DNA of 64,000 bases from Aldehydirespirator sp965220645 (GCA_965220645.1 OZ244836.1:2480001-2544000); one strand, 5' to 3'; positions 16,025 through 24,915 are shown, numbered from the stretch's first letter. Program-made: numbers and translations. Notes: generated by a model from the letters alone, not told the origin.

Positions 16025-17310
16025 CTGCGGAGACCCGGGGTCGCCCTCCCGACGGGACAGTCGGGTTCCTCCATGTGGACATGGACGCCTTCTATGCGGC
16101 GGTCGAGGTGAGACGCCGTCCCGAACTGCGGGGCAAGCCGGTCGTCGTGGGCGGCACCGGCAGCCGCGGTGTCGTAGCCGCGGCCAGCTACGAGGCCCGC
16201 GTCTTCGGCATCCACTCGGCCATGCCCTCGACCCGGGCCCGCCGGCTGTGCGCCCATGCCGTGTTCCTGCCCGGGGACCACTCCCACTACGGCGAGGTGT
16301 CGGAGCGGGTGATGGCCATCCTCGCCGATGTGACCCCGCTGGTGGAGCCCCTCTCGCTGGACGAGGCCTTTCTCGACGTGCGGGGCGCGGCCCGGCTGCT
16401 CGGTCCGGCCCCGGAGCTGGCTGCCCAGATCCGGGCGCGGATCCTGGAGCAGGAACGGCTCACATGCTCAGTGGGAGTGGCCTCCAGCAAGTTCGTGGCC
16501 AAGCTCGCCACCGAACGGGCCAAGCCTCGCGTCGAGCCGTCGGGGCCCGTATGGGGTCCGGGGGTTCACGTCGTCGAGGCCGGCGCCGAACTCGGCTTTC
16601 TGCACCCCCTGCCGGTAACGGCGCTCTTCGGTGTGGGGCCGGCCACCGCGCGGCGCTTGACGCGGCTCGGCGTCGAAACAGTGGGCGACCTGGCCTCGAT
16701 GCCCGAATCGTCGCTCGTGGCCGCGCTGGGTGCGGCGGCCGGCCGCCAGCTCCATCAACTGTCCAACGGCATCGACGACCGGCCAGTGGTGGTGAACCGC
16801 CCTCCCCGGTCGATCAGTCACGAGGAGACCTTCAGCCGCGACCTTCACACCGAGTCGGCACTCGAAGCTGAGGTGACCCGGCTTGGCGACGCCGTGGCCC
16901 GACGGCTGCGAGCGTCCAACCTGGTGGCTCGCACCATCGTGCTGAAGGTTCGCTTCGGCGACTTTAAGACCATCACCCGCTCGGTGACGCTGCCCGATGC
17001 CACCGACGGCGCCCGCGATGTGGTGGCCGCAGCGCGCCATCTCCTGTCGGTGGTCGACGTCACGCCGGGCGTGCGCCTGCTGGGAGTAGGAGCGTCGGGG
17101 CTGGTCGACGCCTCCACCCAGCAGCTGTCCCTCACCGACGGTTCCCAGACTCACGATGCCGCCGACCAAGTCGCTGATCAGATCAGAAACCGCTTCGGTT
17201 CGTCGGCAATAGGCCCCGCCGCGACCATCCGCGGCGGCAGAGGCCTTCAGTCGCCCCTGGACGCCAATCAGCGCTGGGGACCCGGCACTCCGGAGCCGCA
17301 GTCCGAATAG
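16021..17310 (+). CDS. dinB: DNA polymerase IV (Y family)
   Basis: DinB is an error-prone translesion polymerase. The 429-residue protein has the Y-family palm motif FLHVDMDAFYAAVEVRRRP near residue 15 with the first catalytic Asp, the SYEARVFGI finger segment, and SLDEAFLDV near residue 120 with the catalytic Asp-Glu pair. SVGVASSKFVAKLATERAKP and the HhH-like thumb LFGVGPATARRL follow. The little-finger domain occupies about residues 265-385. No beta-clamp motif of the QxxLxLF kind is obvious, but TQQLSL near the C terminus is a close form. The GTG start overlaps the stop of a 13-codon leader frame. No LexA box was recognised. Confidence 0.92.
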   Translation: MTAETRGRPPDGTVGFLHVDMDAFYAAVEVRRRPELRGKPVVVGGTGSRGVVAAASYEARVFGIHSAMPSTRARRLCAHAVFLPGDHSHYGEVSERVMAILADVTPLVEPLSLDEAFLDVRGAARLLGPAPELAAQIRARILEQERLTCSVGVASSKFVAKLATERAKPRVEPSGPVWGPGVHVVEAGAELGFLHPLPVTALFGVGPATARRLTRLGVETVGDLASMPESSLVAALGAAAGRQLHQLSNGIDDRPVVVNRPPRSISHEETFSRDLHTESALEAEVTRLGDAVARRLRASNLVARTIVLKVRFGDFKTITRSVTLPDATDGARDVVAAARHLLSVVDVTPGVRLLGVGASGLVDASTQQLSLTDGSQTHDAADQVADQIRNRFGSSAIGPAATIRGGRGLQSPLDANQRWGPGTPEPQSE

Positions 17311-17406
17311 ACCGGAGGTCGCTTGACGCGGCGCATCGGAATCCGGCTATCGTCAAGGCAGATATGCAAGGCTGTTGCACATGCCAACGGTGCCGGAGGT
17401 GATGGC

Positions 17407-17793
17407 GTGCCGTTGTCAGAGGACGAAAAGCGCATCCTCAGCGAGATCGAGTCGCACCTCTATGAGAGCGACCCGGAACTGGCCCGCGAGGTAGCGGAGA
17501 CCACCGTCTACAGCCACGCGTTCCGCAACATCAAGTGGGCGGCGCTCGGGCTCCTGGTCGGCATCGCGCTGATGGTCTGGCTGCTGTCCATCTCGTACTT
17601 GCTGTCGTTCGGCGGATTCCTGGTCATGCTCATATCGCTGCTGTTCCTGGAGCGCAACGCGCGGCGGGCCGGCAAGGCAGGGCTCGGACAGATGAGCCAG
17701 TCCATGCGGGGCGGAAGGCTGCGTCACGTAGTCGGCGGTGCCGGCTCCCGCATGAGAGACCGCTACGACCGCGACGACCGCAACGGCGACTGA
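17407..17793 (+). CDS. DUF3040 membrane protein
   Basis: This 128-residue protein belongs to the actinobacterial DUF3040 family. It begins PLSEDEKRILSEIESHLYESDPELA, the conserved cytoplasmic N-terminal motif, followed by two membrane helices (IKWAALGLLVGIALMVWLL and LLSFGGFLVMLISLLFLE) and a basic, Arg-rich tail ending RDRYDRDDRNGD. The function of the family is unknown. The GTG at 17407 is chosen because of a perfect GGAGGTG site 6 nt upstream and because it gives the family's usual N terminus. A longer frame from 17323 has no support. Confidence 0.85.
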   Translation: MPLSEDEKRILSEIESHLYESDPELAREVAETTVYSHAFRNIKWAALGLLVGIALMVWLLSISYLLSFGGFLVMLISLLFLERNARRAGKAGLGQMSQSMRGGRLRHVVGGAGSRMRDRYDRDDRNGD

Positions 17794-17814
17794 CCCCGCG
17801 CCGCGCCCAAGCCG

Positions 17815-17913
17815 GCGAGAGGCCGAGCGGGTAGGCGAGCGAATCCGGTTCATACGGGCGAGGCCGTGGCCCGAGCGGCCCGTGAGCGCAGCGAACAAGA
17901 ACGGGAAACACCG
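17815..17913 (+). repeat. Composite dispersed repeat, copy 3 (boxes A and B)
   Basis: Box A (GAGAGGCCGAGCGG) at 17817-17830 is followed by box B at 17868-17913, with AGCGGCCCGTGAGCGCAGCG and AACAAGAACGGGAAACACC. It fills the space between the DUF3040 gene and the convergent transglutaminase gene. Confidence 0.85.
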
Positions 17914-17965
17914 GGCCCCGACGCGACCGGTTTGCACCTGCCCGCGCAGGTTTCTAAGCGCTTTG

Positions 17966-20446
17966 CTAGGGGGTTCGGCGCCGCCGGTAGAGAGTCGACG
18001 GGTCGAGCGCCGCAATCAACCGGCTCGACACGCTCGCCTGGCGACGGCACGCGTCCAACACCCGCGTCCCGACCACGGCGGCCCGGACGGCCATCGACTC
18101 AGGCGTGCTTCCGGCGTAGCGCCCATGGGTGGCCAGAGTCGCTAGTTCGGTGATGGGACCAACCGCGGGCCCGGCCGCCGCGACCCGCTGGGCCAGCTCG
18201 AGAGGCGTCTCGAATGACCTGGGGGCGAGCCGCGCCAACGCCAGGGCCTCGACCGCGTCACTCCACCACTCCTCGATCAGACCAGCCGGATCGCCGGCCA
18301 GGCGGGCCCGGCTCCGGATGCGATCCAGGCGGCGCAGCAAGGGCACGGATCCGAGCAGCAACCCCACGGCAACCAGCGTCAGGACACCCGCCGCCACCAG
18401 GCTCGGGACCTCTAGGCCGAAGGGACCGGCCGAGCCGGAATCGTCGGCACCCGACCCCCCGTCAGCGTCCGATCCCGCACCCTGATCGGACGGGCTCCTC
18501 AACCCCGCAAAGCCCGACCCGTCCGCGTCGCCGGCCGCCTGTGGCGACGTGAAGTCCTGCTGGGGGGAGCTCAACGCTCCGGTTGGTTCGAGGCCGGCCT
18601 GGTTGGCGACATGGCCGGTGATCGCGAAGTCTCCAGGAGCGCCCCTGCCCGGCGTCGGCTCGAAGCGAACCCAGCCCGTGCCCGCGAAGTACACCTCCGG
18701 CCAGGCGTGCGCATGCTCGCCCCGCACAACGTAGGACCCCTGCTCGCCCCGTCCGGGGTCCCACTCGCCCCAAGTGAAGCCGACGGCCACCCTCGTCGGC
18801 AGGCCGATGCTGCGGGCCATCGCCGAGAAGGCCGACGCGAACTGCTGGCAGTAGCCGGCGCGGACGTCGAAGAGGAACTCCTCCAGGCTGTCGATGCCGT
18901 GACCGGAATGCGCCTGCAAGTCGTATCGGAATCCGCCGTCCAGCCGGAAGTAGTCCTGCAGCAGCAGAGCCCGGTGGTAGTCCGAACGGCCGCCGGCGGT
19001 GACCCGCTGCGCCTCAGGCAGCACGACCGCGCGCGCCTCGTCCGGCAACCGGGTGTTGAACGCCAGGAAGTCGGGGTCGAGTACCGACGTGTCGACGCGG
19101 CGGAGCCGGTCGGGATCATCGATCACGGGCACGACCGACTCCACTGTGTAAGAGAATCGGCCCGGCCCATCCAGCGCGGCGCGCCGCGACTTGATGAGCG
19201 AGCCCGACGCGGCCTCGTACTCCATGGCCACCCCGCCGTCGTCGATGACCCTTCGCGGCTCGTAGGCCGCCGGAAGGTAGGAATTGCCCAGGCCCGACAG
19301 CGACACCGTCTGGGTGACGGGGGATCCGGCCACCGCCGGATCTCCGGTGGCCAACAATTGTCCGGACGCGTCCTCGTAGTTCGAACGTGCCCTCCACCCG
19401 TTCCCGTCGAACTCGTCAAGCGACGTGAGCCTCCAGTACTGGCGCTCATCCTGGAGCACGGCCACCGTGAACAGCTCCCGGCCGGACAGTTCGATGAGGC
19501 GGCTCCGAACCTGGACCAGCGGGCTGACAAGAACCCTCGGACCATCCTCGTCAACGGCGCCATCTGTATCGGAAGTCGATTCGGCGGCCGTCGGCTGGGC
19601 CCGGAAGTCGGCCCACGGCTCCGGCTCTGGGGTGGGGCTGTCGACCCACGGAGCCGCATCGGTGACCTCGAACCGGGCAAGATCGACCCACGGCTCCGCG
19701 CTCGCTCCCGGCAACCAGGGCCCGGCGAGGGCACCCGACACCACGGCCAGCATCAACGCCGCGGTTCCGGCCCGGGCCATCGCCAGCGCGCCCCGTCCCG
19801 GTCTGGACTCGACCCACGCATCGCCCCGCCGGTTCCGCAGCCACAGCGCGACCAGGCTCGCCCCGACCGCCCCGCTGAAGAGCGCTCCATGCTTGACCGC
19901 CCCATCACCGGTGCCGGCCGCCACCGTGAACCCGTACACCGCCGAGGCCGGAACGACAGCGGTCACCGCGGCGCGCATACGGAAGGCAGCCGTGTCGGCC
20001 AAGAACGCGCTCAAGCCCAGCGCCCCGCCGGCGCAGAGCACCAGCCCCGGTACCGGCACGACCGGCGCCACCGATGCGCTTATCACGCTCCAGGAGTCCA
20101 CCAAGTGATCGCGTGCCGCTTGGACGGTGTCAAGGGTGGGCAGAACAATCCAGGCCGTCTCCGCGTAGAGCAGCACGGTGGCGGTCAGGACCAGACTGCC
20201 GCCGCAGAGCAGCGCAGCCGAGGGCGTGGACAACCGGGCCCGCCGGGCCGCAGCACCGATGACGTGAGCGACCACCGCCAGGGCCAGGACATCCCGCAGG
20301 AAGGACCAGTCGGTGAACAGCCGCGACATTCCGACGGCGACTACGACAGTCACCGAGACGAGAGCGGCCTCCGAGAGCCAGTCGTACGCAGCGCCGCGGG
20401 ACCGGCCCGAAGCCCTCCCCGGAGCCTGCCCCGAAGCGGGGCTCAT
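17966..20446 (-). CDS. Transglutaminase-like membrane protein (DUF3488 + transglutaminase core)
   Basis: This large protein (826 residues) has about seven N-terminal membrane helices, an extracytoplasmic transglutaminase-like domain and one further membrane helix (LVAAGVLTLVAVGLLLGSV) near residue 690 with a cytoplasmic tail. The cysteine-protease-type triad is visible: Cys in VRAGYCQQFASAFSAMARS, His in GEHAHAWPEVYF, and an acidic residue in VRFEPTPG. It is the last gene of a three-gene set with MoxR and DUF58, an arrangement very common in actinobacteria. Its enzymatic product is unknown. The start at 20446 is taken from the ATGA overlap with the DUF58 gene. Confidence 0.9.
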   Translation of the reverse strand: MSPASGQAPGRASGRSRGAAYDWLSEAALVSVTVVVAVGMSRLFTDWSFLRDVLALAVVAHVIGAAARRARLSTPSAALLCGGSLVLTATVLLYAETAWIVLPTLDTVQAARDHLVDSWSVISASVAPVVPVPGLVLCAGGALGLSAFLADTAAFRMRAAVTAVVPASAVYGFTVAAGTGDGAVKHGALFSGAVGASLVALWLRNRRGDAWVESRPGRGALAMARAGTAALMLAVVSGALAGPWLPGASAEPWVDLARFEVTDAAPWVDSPTPEPEPWADFRAQPTAAESTSDTDGAVDEDGPRVLVSPLVQVRSRLIELSGRELFTVAVLQDERQYWRLTSLDEFDGNGWRARSNYEDASGQLLATGDPAVAGSPVTQTVSLSGLGNSYLPAAYEPRRVIDDGGVAMEYEAASGSLIKSRRAALDGPGRFSYTVESVVPVIDDPDRLRRVDTSVLDPDFLAFNTRLPDEARAVVLPEAQRVTAGGRSDYHRALLLQDYFRLDGGFRYDLQAHSGHGIDSLEEFLFDVRAGYCQQFASAFSAMARSIGLPTRVAVGFTWGEWDPGRGEQGSYVVRGEHAHAWPEVYFAGTGWVRFEPTPGRGAPGDFAITGHVANQAGLEPTGALSSPQQDFTSPQAAGDADGSGFAGLRSPSDQGAGSDADGGSGADDSGSAGPFGLEVPSLVAAGVLTLVAVGLLLGSVPLLRRLDRIRSRARLAGDPAGLIEEWWSDAVEALALARLAPRSFETPLELAQRVAAAGPAVGPITELATLATHGRYAGSTPESMAVRAAVVGTRVLDACRRQASVSSRLIAALDPSTLYRRRRTP

Positions 20447-21618
20447 GGGTGGGCTGTGACCCTGCGACCCACCAGTGTGGCCAACCGCCACAGGCCGGGA
20501 AGCTGACCGGGGCCGGCCACATGTATCCAGCCGCCCTCAACATCCACGGCCGGCGCGGTGGGGCCGCGATGTCCGGTGCCGTGGGTGATGACCAGCGAGG
20601 CACCAAGGCGCCGGGCCAGCCCATGGCGCGAGCCATTGTCGTCTATCGCGTCAGGGGACGCCGTCACCGCCACCACGACGGACGCGCCGTCCATCGACTC
20701 GATGTCGATGGTGGGCCGCCCGCCTTCCAGCCTTGCCAGGAACTCAAGCGCCGCACCGATGTCGTATCGGTTGGCGAATATGGGAGTGCCGCGGCCGTCG
20801 GTCGTGAGGATCCGGGTCTCGTCGCCGGAGCGCAGCACCGCGCTGACGATGGACGCAGCCACCGACGTGGTGTGATCCTGCACAGCCGCTGAGTCACCGG
20901 GTGGACGGGTGTCGATCACCACCGTGAGGCGGCCCGGACGAGAAGGCTGGAACCGGCGGACGATGAGCTCGTCGAGCCGGGCCGTCGAGCGCCAATGGAT
21001 GTGGCGGAGGTCGTCACCCTCGGCGTAGGGACGCAGGACGTCGAACTCCTCACTGGCGAGTCCGAGCGACCGGCGGCGGAACTCGATGGGCACAGAAACA
21101 TCGCCGCCGACCGGCAGGCGGGGCGAAGCCAACTGCTCGATCGGCGGATGCACGATCACGCGGGTGCGGCTATCGAGGGTCCGGCGCCGGCGGGCCAGCC
21201 CCAGACCGTCGATGTCCTCAACGATCGTCGGACCGATCTCCAGGACCCCTCGACGCGCCGGCTGCAGGCGATAGTTCCTTGCCACAGCAGTGCCGCCCGG
21301 CACCGGCGCGACGCCGAAGCGAACGTTGCCCGCACCGCTCACCTGTTCTGAGACTCGCACGGTCGGGGACATCAAGTGCGCCCGGTTCGCCACCTCCAGC
21401 CGCACCTCCAGCGGTTCGGACACGGCCACCATCGTCGAGGAGACCCGACGCGTGATCGACAGACGTGAAGGATGGACGAGGCGCACGGCCAGGGCCATCA
21501 CCACCGCCGTGGAGGCCGCGGCCCCGACGACATAGAACTCAAGGATCCCGAATGCCCGCCCGGCGACGACCACGGCGACGCCGAGGGCCAGCAGCTTCCA
21601 GCCGATGGAGGTCGGCAC
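20443..21618 (-). CDS. DUF58 protein (von Willebrand A-like), partner of MoxR
   Basis: This 391-residue protein begins with two membrane helices (residues 5-45), then a beta-rich region with the family's conserved VYPP-like element (here VIVHPP near residue 150). The DUF58 core follows: FDVLRPYAEGDDLRHIHWRSTARLDELIVRRF, the diagnostic motif (Y..GD..R.IdW..tAR). After it comes LTVVIDTRP, which resembles the first strand and metal-site region of a vWA fold. Proteins of this family work with MoxR ATPases, probably as chaperone adaptors. GTG start, 2 bp after the moxR stop; its own stop overlaps the next gene (ATGA). Confidence 0.9.
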   Translation of the reverse strand: MPTSIGWKLLALGVAVVVAGRAFGILEFYVVGAAASTAVVMALAVRLVHPSRLSITRRVSSTMVAVSEPLEVRLEVANRAHLMSPTVRVSEQVSGAGNVRFGVAPVPGGTAVARNYRLQPARRGVLEIGPTIVEDIDGLGLARRRRTLDSRTRVIVHPPIEQLASPRLPVGGDVSVPIEFRRRSLGLASEEFDVLRPYAEGDDLRHIHWRSTARLDELIVRRFQPSRPGRLTVVIDTRPPGDSAAVQDHTTSVAASIVSAVLRSGDETRILTTDGRGTPIFANRYDIGAALEFLARLEGGRPTIDIESMDGASVVVAVTASPDAIDDNGSRHGLARRLGASLVITHGTGHRGPTAPAVDVEGGWIHVAGPGQLPGLWRLATLVGRRVTAHP

Positions 21619-21620
21619 CT

Positions 21621-22565
21621 CTAGGCGCCCTTGCGGGGCACCGGCACGGAGTCGATGATCTCGGTGACGATGTCGCTGGACCGCAAGCCCCGCACACGGC
21701 TGTCGGGCTTGGGCAGGAGCCGGTGCGGGAGCATCGCTGGAGCCAGCGCCTTGATGTCGTCGGGGGTTACGTAGTCACGGTTCAACGAGGCGGCCCGGGC
21801 CCGCGCCACTCGCAGGACGGCCAGCACCCCTCTCGGCGACAGACCCAGCGCCAGGCCCGGATGTCGCCGAGTGGCGCTGGCTACCTCAAGGAGATAGGAG
21901 CGCAGCGGGCCCGAGACGTGGACCTCCTCCAGCCGGTCGGACATCCACCGCACGACCGATGCGTCGACGACCGGCCCGATGAGGTCGACAGGCTCCCGAG
22001 CGCCCCTGTCCATCAGGATCGAGTCCTCGGACCCGCGATCCGGGTAGCCCACCTCGAGGCGCATGAGGAAGCGGTCCAGTTGACTCTCGGGAAGCGGGTA
22101 TGTGCCCTCGTACTCCAGTGGATTCTGGGTGGCGATGACCGTGAACGGCGACTCGAGGTGCCTGGTCACGCCGTCGAGCGTCACCTGCTGCTCGCCCATG
22201 GCCTCCAGGAGCGCCGACTGGGCCTTGGGAGAAGCGCGGTTGATCTCGTCGGCCAACACGATGTTCGAGAAGACCGGTCCGGGCCGGAACTCGAAAGTTC
22301 CGCTGGCCCGGTTGAACACCGACGTTCCGGTGATGTCGACCGGCAGCAGGTCGGGAGTGAACTGGATCCGGCCGAAGCTCACGTCAACGCTGCGGGCCAG
22401 CGCCTTGCCCAGGGTGGTCTTGCCCACTCCGGGCACGTCCTCGATGAGCACGTGGCCACCGCACACCAGGGCCAGAATCAGCAAATCAATGACTTCGCCC
22501 TTGCCTTTGACGGCAAGCTCAATGTTCTGGTGGATGGTCTTGAACTGCTCGTCGAAGTGTCCCAT
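21621..22565 (-). CDS. MoxR-family AAA+ ATPase
   Basis: This 314-residue protein is an AAA+ ATPase of the MoxR family. Walker A is GVPGVGKTTLGKALA near residue 45, Walker B is IVLADEINRASPKAQSALLEAM, sensor I lies in VIATQNPLEYEGTYPLPESQLDRF, and the C-terminal lid shows the LGLSPRGVLAVLRVARARA sensor II region. MoxR proteins assist folding or metallation of partner proteins, usually those encoded next to them; here these would be the DUF58 and transglutaminase proteins. I use the ATG at 22565; a TTG 6 nt upstream is the alternative. It is divergent from the small protein at 22626. Confidence 0.92.
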   Translation of the reverse strand: MGHFDEQFKTIHQNIELAVKGKGEVIDLLILALVCGGHVLIEDVPGVGKTTLGKALARSVDVSFGRIQFTPDLLPVDITGTSVFNRASGTFEFRPGPVFSNIVLADEINRASPKAQSALLEAMGEQQVTLDGVTRHLESPFTVIATQNPLEYEGTYPLPESQLDRFLMRLEVGYPDRGSEDSILMDRGAREPVDLIGPVVDASVVRWMSDRLEEVHVSGPLRSYLLEVASATRRHPGLALGLSPRGVLAVLRVARARAASLNRDYVTPDDIKALAPAMLPHRLLPKPDSRVRGLRSSDIVTEIIDSVPVPRKGA

Positions 22566-22613
22566 CGCCAAGCCAGCGTACCGTCGCGGGATGTTCGCAC
22601 CCGGCGGCGCCTC

Positions 22614-22619
22614 TAGGCT
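22614..22619 (+). promoter_or_regulatory. Candidate -10 box of a leaderless promoter
   Basis: TAGGCT ends 6 nt before the GTG at 22626, with no ribosome-binding site between them. It decides the start of the following small gene. Confidence 0.5.
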
Positions 22620-22625
22620 TTGGGC

Positions 22626-22898
22626 GTGGGCGCCGTGTTCGCAGCCAGGGTGGTCCTGCGGTCGGCCGGGGCTGTGGCCGTTCGGCCCCGACTGTGGCTT
22701 TCAGCCCTCGCTCAGCTAGCTCGCTTCGCCCCCGACCGCTGGTGGCACCGGCCCCCGTTCATGCCGCTGCCTCCGGCCGAACTCGCCCGCTTCAGGTCTG
22801 AGACCATGTATGGCAATCCCGACGTCGCGCCCTCGCCGGCCGACATGGTCGTCTGGCTGGAGTGGTGCCGAGCCCAGGACCGACGGCAAGGCTCGTAA
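22626..22898 (+). CDS. Small hypothetical protein
   Basis: I do not recognise this 90-residue protein. It is Arg- and Trp-rich, with a moderately hydrophobic N-terminal half (GAVFAARVVLRSAGAVAVRP) and a C-terminal half containing RFRSETMYGNP and PADMVVWLEWCRAQDR. There is no clear membrane helix. It is encoded just upstream of, and in the same direction as, the HNH endonuclease gene. Support for its being real comes from the -10 box at leaderless spacing and the unbroken, sensible amino acid composition. Confidence 0.55.
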   Translation: MGAVFAARVVLRSAGAVAVRPRLWLSALAQLARFAPDRWWHRPPFMPLPPAELARFRSETMYGNPDVAPSPADMVVWLEWCRAQDRRQGS

Positions 22899-22932
22899 CG
22901 CCCGCGCGGTCTCTCATGACCGGCGACGCGGC

Positions 22933-22938
22933 TAGCCT
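22933..22938 (+). promoter_or_regulatory. Candidate -10 box of a leaderless promoter
   Basis: TAGCCT lies 7 nt before the ATG of the HNH endonuclease gene, with no Shine-Dalgarno sequence. Confidence 0.5.
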
Positions 22939-22945
22939 TCCCCCG

Positions 22946-23458
22946 ATGTCCGGGGTGCTCGTTCTCAACGCCACCTTCGAGCCGCTGGCGGTGGTGAGCG
23001 CGCGACGCGCCGTGTGCCTGATGCTGGCCCAGAAGGTGGAGATGTTGCACGCCACGGGCCGGGCCTTCCGGTCCGAGCGGCGATCGGTGGAGGTGCCCTC
23101 GGTCGTGCGGCTGAGCCACTTTGTGAGCGTGCCCCGTCCCCGCCACCGCTCTCCAAACCGGCGGGCGGTGTTCGCGCGGGACCGAGACTCCTGCCAGTAC
23201 TGCGGAGACCGGGCCGAGACCATGGATCACGTGGTTCCCCGCAGCCGCGGCGGAAAGCACACCTGGGAGAATGTCGTGGCGGCCTGCCGGCGGTGCAACG
23301 CCAGGAAGCGGGACCGACTGCCCAGCGAGAGCGCCATGCGGCTGCGGCGACGTCCCGAGCCACCCTCGCCGTCGACCTGGGTCGAGATCGCCGCCGGAGG
23401 CGTGCCCGAGGTCTGGACGCCCTACCTGCAACCGCAAAGCGGCCTCCGCACCGCGTGA
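22946..23458 (+). CDS. HNH endonuclease family protein
   Basis: This 170-residue protein starts VLVLNATFEPLAVVSARRAVCLML, the N-terminal module common in actinobacterial HNH proteins, and carries an HNH nuclease core near residues 70-115. The core shows CQYCGDRAETMDHVVPRSRGG, with the zinc-binding CxxC and the catalytic DHVVP His, and then ENVVAACRRCNARKRDR with the second zinc pair. Such stand-alone chromosomal HNH genes are widespread in this phylum and their role is unknown; nothing nearby suggests a restriction system. The ATG is supported by the TAGCCT box. Its stop overlaps the next gene (GTGA). Confidence 0.88.
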   Translation: MSGVLVLNATFEPLAVVSARRAVCLMLAQKVEMLHATGRAFRSERRSVEVPSVVRLSHFVSVPRPRHRSPNRRAVFARDRDSCQYCGDRAETMDHVVPRSRGGKHTWENVVAACRRCNARKRDRLPSESAMRLRRRPEPPSPSTWVEIAAGGVPEVWTPYLQPQSGLRTA

Positions 23459-24231
23459 GCCGGCCTGGCGGGCCAGCCGGCGCCGGGACCGACTCGGGAA
23501 CGCAGGGTGCCTGCCGGTGGACGGTGGAGCGTCTGCACGGCCCGGTCGCAGACTTGCTCGAGTGGGCCGAGCCCCCGGTGGACACGGTCCGTGTGGCCAG
23601 GATCCACGTTGTTGAGATGCCGGGCCTCGTGCTGGGCAGCACGCAAAGGCTCGAGACTGCGGATCAGAGCCGGGCCGCGGCCGCGGGCGCAGAGGTCTCG
23701 CGACGTCGCAGCGGTGGGGGAGCAGTGCTGCTGTCTCCCGGAAGCCAGGTATGGGTGGACTTCTTCATTCCAGCCTGCGATCCGCTCTGGAGCGACGATG
23801 TGGCGCACGCGGCGCGATGGGCGGGCGAGCTGTGGTCCGCGGTGATCGAACCCTTCGTTGCCGAACCGACTTCGGTCCACTCGGGCCGGCTCGTGGCCGA
23901 CCGGTGGGGGAGGCTGGTGTGCTTCGCGGGCGCCGGTCCCGGGGAGGTCTTCGTGGACGGGCTCAAGGTCGTGGGGGTCAGTCAGCGCCGCAGCCGTCAA
24001 CGAGTCCGGATTCAGACCACGGCCCGGCTGCGGCCTCCGCCCGCGCCCATCGGCGGCGATGCCGCCGACCGCAGTCTCGACGAGCTTGAACTCCTGGACG
24101 TCACTCCGGCTGAACGGGTCGCGGGCCGGGCGGTGATGGCGAGTCGCTGTGGCTCCATCGCCGCGACCGAGGCCGACCTGACCGAAGCCCTGCTCGAAGC
24201 CCTGGAGGCCCGGGGGACAGGCAGCCGATAG
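23455..24231 (+). CDS. Lipoate/biotin protein ligase-like protein (LplA family)
   Basis: This 258-residue protein resembles the BPL/LplA catalytic fold. The key motif RRRSGGGAVLLSPG near residue 83 corresponds to the lipoate-binding RRxSGGGaV loop. Later FVDGLKVVGVSQRRSRQRVRIQ matches the KixGxaQrR element containing the lipoyl-adenylate Lys (here Lys in GLKVVG). A small C-terminal domain is reduced. It could be a lipoate-protein ligase or an octanoyl transferase of the LipM/LipL type; the window holds no lipA or E2 gene to decide. The GTG start overlaps the HNH gene stop. Confidence 0.75.
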   Translation: MSRPGGPAGAGTDSGTQGACRWTVERLHGPVADLLEWAEPPVDTVRVARIHVVEMPGLVLGSTQRLETADQSRAAAAGAEVSRRRSGGGAVLLSPGSQVWVDFFIPACDPLWSDDVAHAARWAGELWSAVIEPFVAEPTSVHSGRLVADRWGRLVCFAGAGPGEVFVDGLKVVGVSQRRSRQRVRIQTTARLRPPPAPIGGDAADRSLDELELLDVTPAERVAGRAVMASRCGSIAATEADLTEALLEALEARGTGSR

Positions 24232-24305
24232 CGGCCGCACAACGACGTCGACAACCAGGTCTCCCGCCCGAGCGGCTCGCGCGGGCGAATTTTGGCGTGC
24301 CTGAC

Positions 24306-24334
24306 TTGCGCGGTGGAGGGAAAGGGAGTATAGT
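24306..24334 (+). promoter_or_regulatory. mraZ promoter (start of the dcw cluster)
   Basis: TTGCGC at 24306-24311, a 17-bp spacer and TATAGT at 24329-24334 form a good sigma-A/HrdB-type promoter. Transcription would start near 24341, giving mraZ a leader of about 125 nt. The operator repeats overlap the spacer and -10 and continue downstream. Confidence 0.65.
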
Positions 24335-24370
24335 GGCTTGCTGTGGAGTGCTTGGGAGTCGCTTTGGATG
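24314..24370 (+). promoter_or_regulatory. MraZ operator: TGGAG-type repeats with 10-bp phase
   Basis: Units begin at 24314 (TGGAG), 24324 (GGGAG), 24334 (TGGCT), 24344 (TGGAG) and 24354 (GGGAG), with a sixth TGGAT offset by one base at 24365. MraZ is known to bind three or more TGGGN-type repeats separated by 5-nt spacers in front of its own gene. The perfect 10-bp phase places all sites on one face of the helix, as needed for a ring-shaped MraZ oligomer. Autoregulation of the dcw cluster is inferred. Confidence 0.75.
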
Positions 24371-24465
24371 CGCCGGAGAGGGCCCCGGCACGATGTGGAT
24401 GGGTGGTCCCGTCAACGTCGCGCCGCTTCGGAACCCGTCTCGGACCAAGGGCGTGAGCGTCGACC

Positions 24466-24915
24466 ATGACTGCCCATCAGACTCTATTCGTCGGCGTCCA
24501 CGAGCACACCCTGGACGGCAAGGGCCGGCTCATCCTTCCCTCGGGGTTTCGCAGCCACCTGGCTGGCGGTGCCTACATCACCGCGCTCGACTCCTGCGTG
24601 GGCATCCTGCCGATCGACGAGTTCGCCGACACCGCCAAGCAGCTCCGGTCGCAGGTGGGCACCGAGCAGGTGGACATCAATGCGCTGCGAAGCTTCGCAG
24701 CCCAGGCCGACTTCGTAGTTCCCGACGCCCAGGGACGCATGAGGATCCTGCCCCACCTGCGAGAGGCCGCCGAACTAGAGCGCAAGGTGATCGTCACCGG
24801 CATGATCCGCCGCATCGAGATCTGGAACCCCGACCGCTGGGCCGAGGTCCGGTCCGTGGGCACCGAGCGTCTCGCCGACGCCATCACTCACGGACGGGGG
24901 ATCACAAGTGTCTGA
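24466..24915 (+). CDS. mraZ: Transcriptional regulator MraZ
   Basis: This 149-residue protein is the first gene of the division and cell-wall cluster. It has two tandem AbrB-like halves. The first contains HEHTLDGKGRLILPSGFR and the second FVVPDAQGRMRILPHLREAAEL, each with the conserved D.KGR/D.QGR..iP signature of the MraZ DNA-binding element. MraZ forms ring-like oligomers and represses the dcw operon by binding repeats upstream of its own gene; matching repeats are present here. The ATG follows a weak AAGGG site. It is followed by a long untranslated gap before rsmH, in contrast to the overlapping genes further on. Confidence 0.95.
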   Translation: MTAHQTLFVGVHEHTLDGKGRLILPSGFRSHLAGGAYITALDSCVGILPIDEFADTAKQLRSQVGTEQVDINALRSFAAQADFVVPDAQGRMRILPHLREAAELERKVIVTGMIRRIEIWNPDRWAEVRSVGTERLADAITHGRGITSV

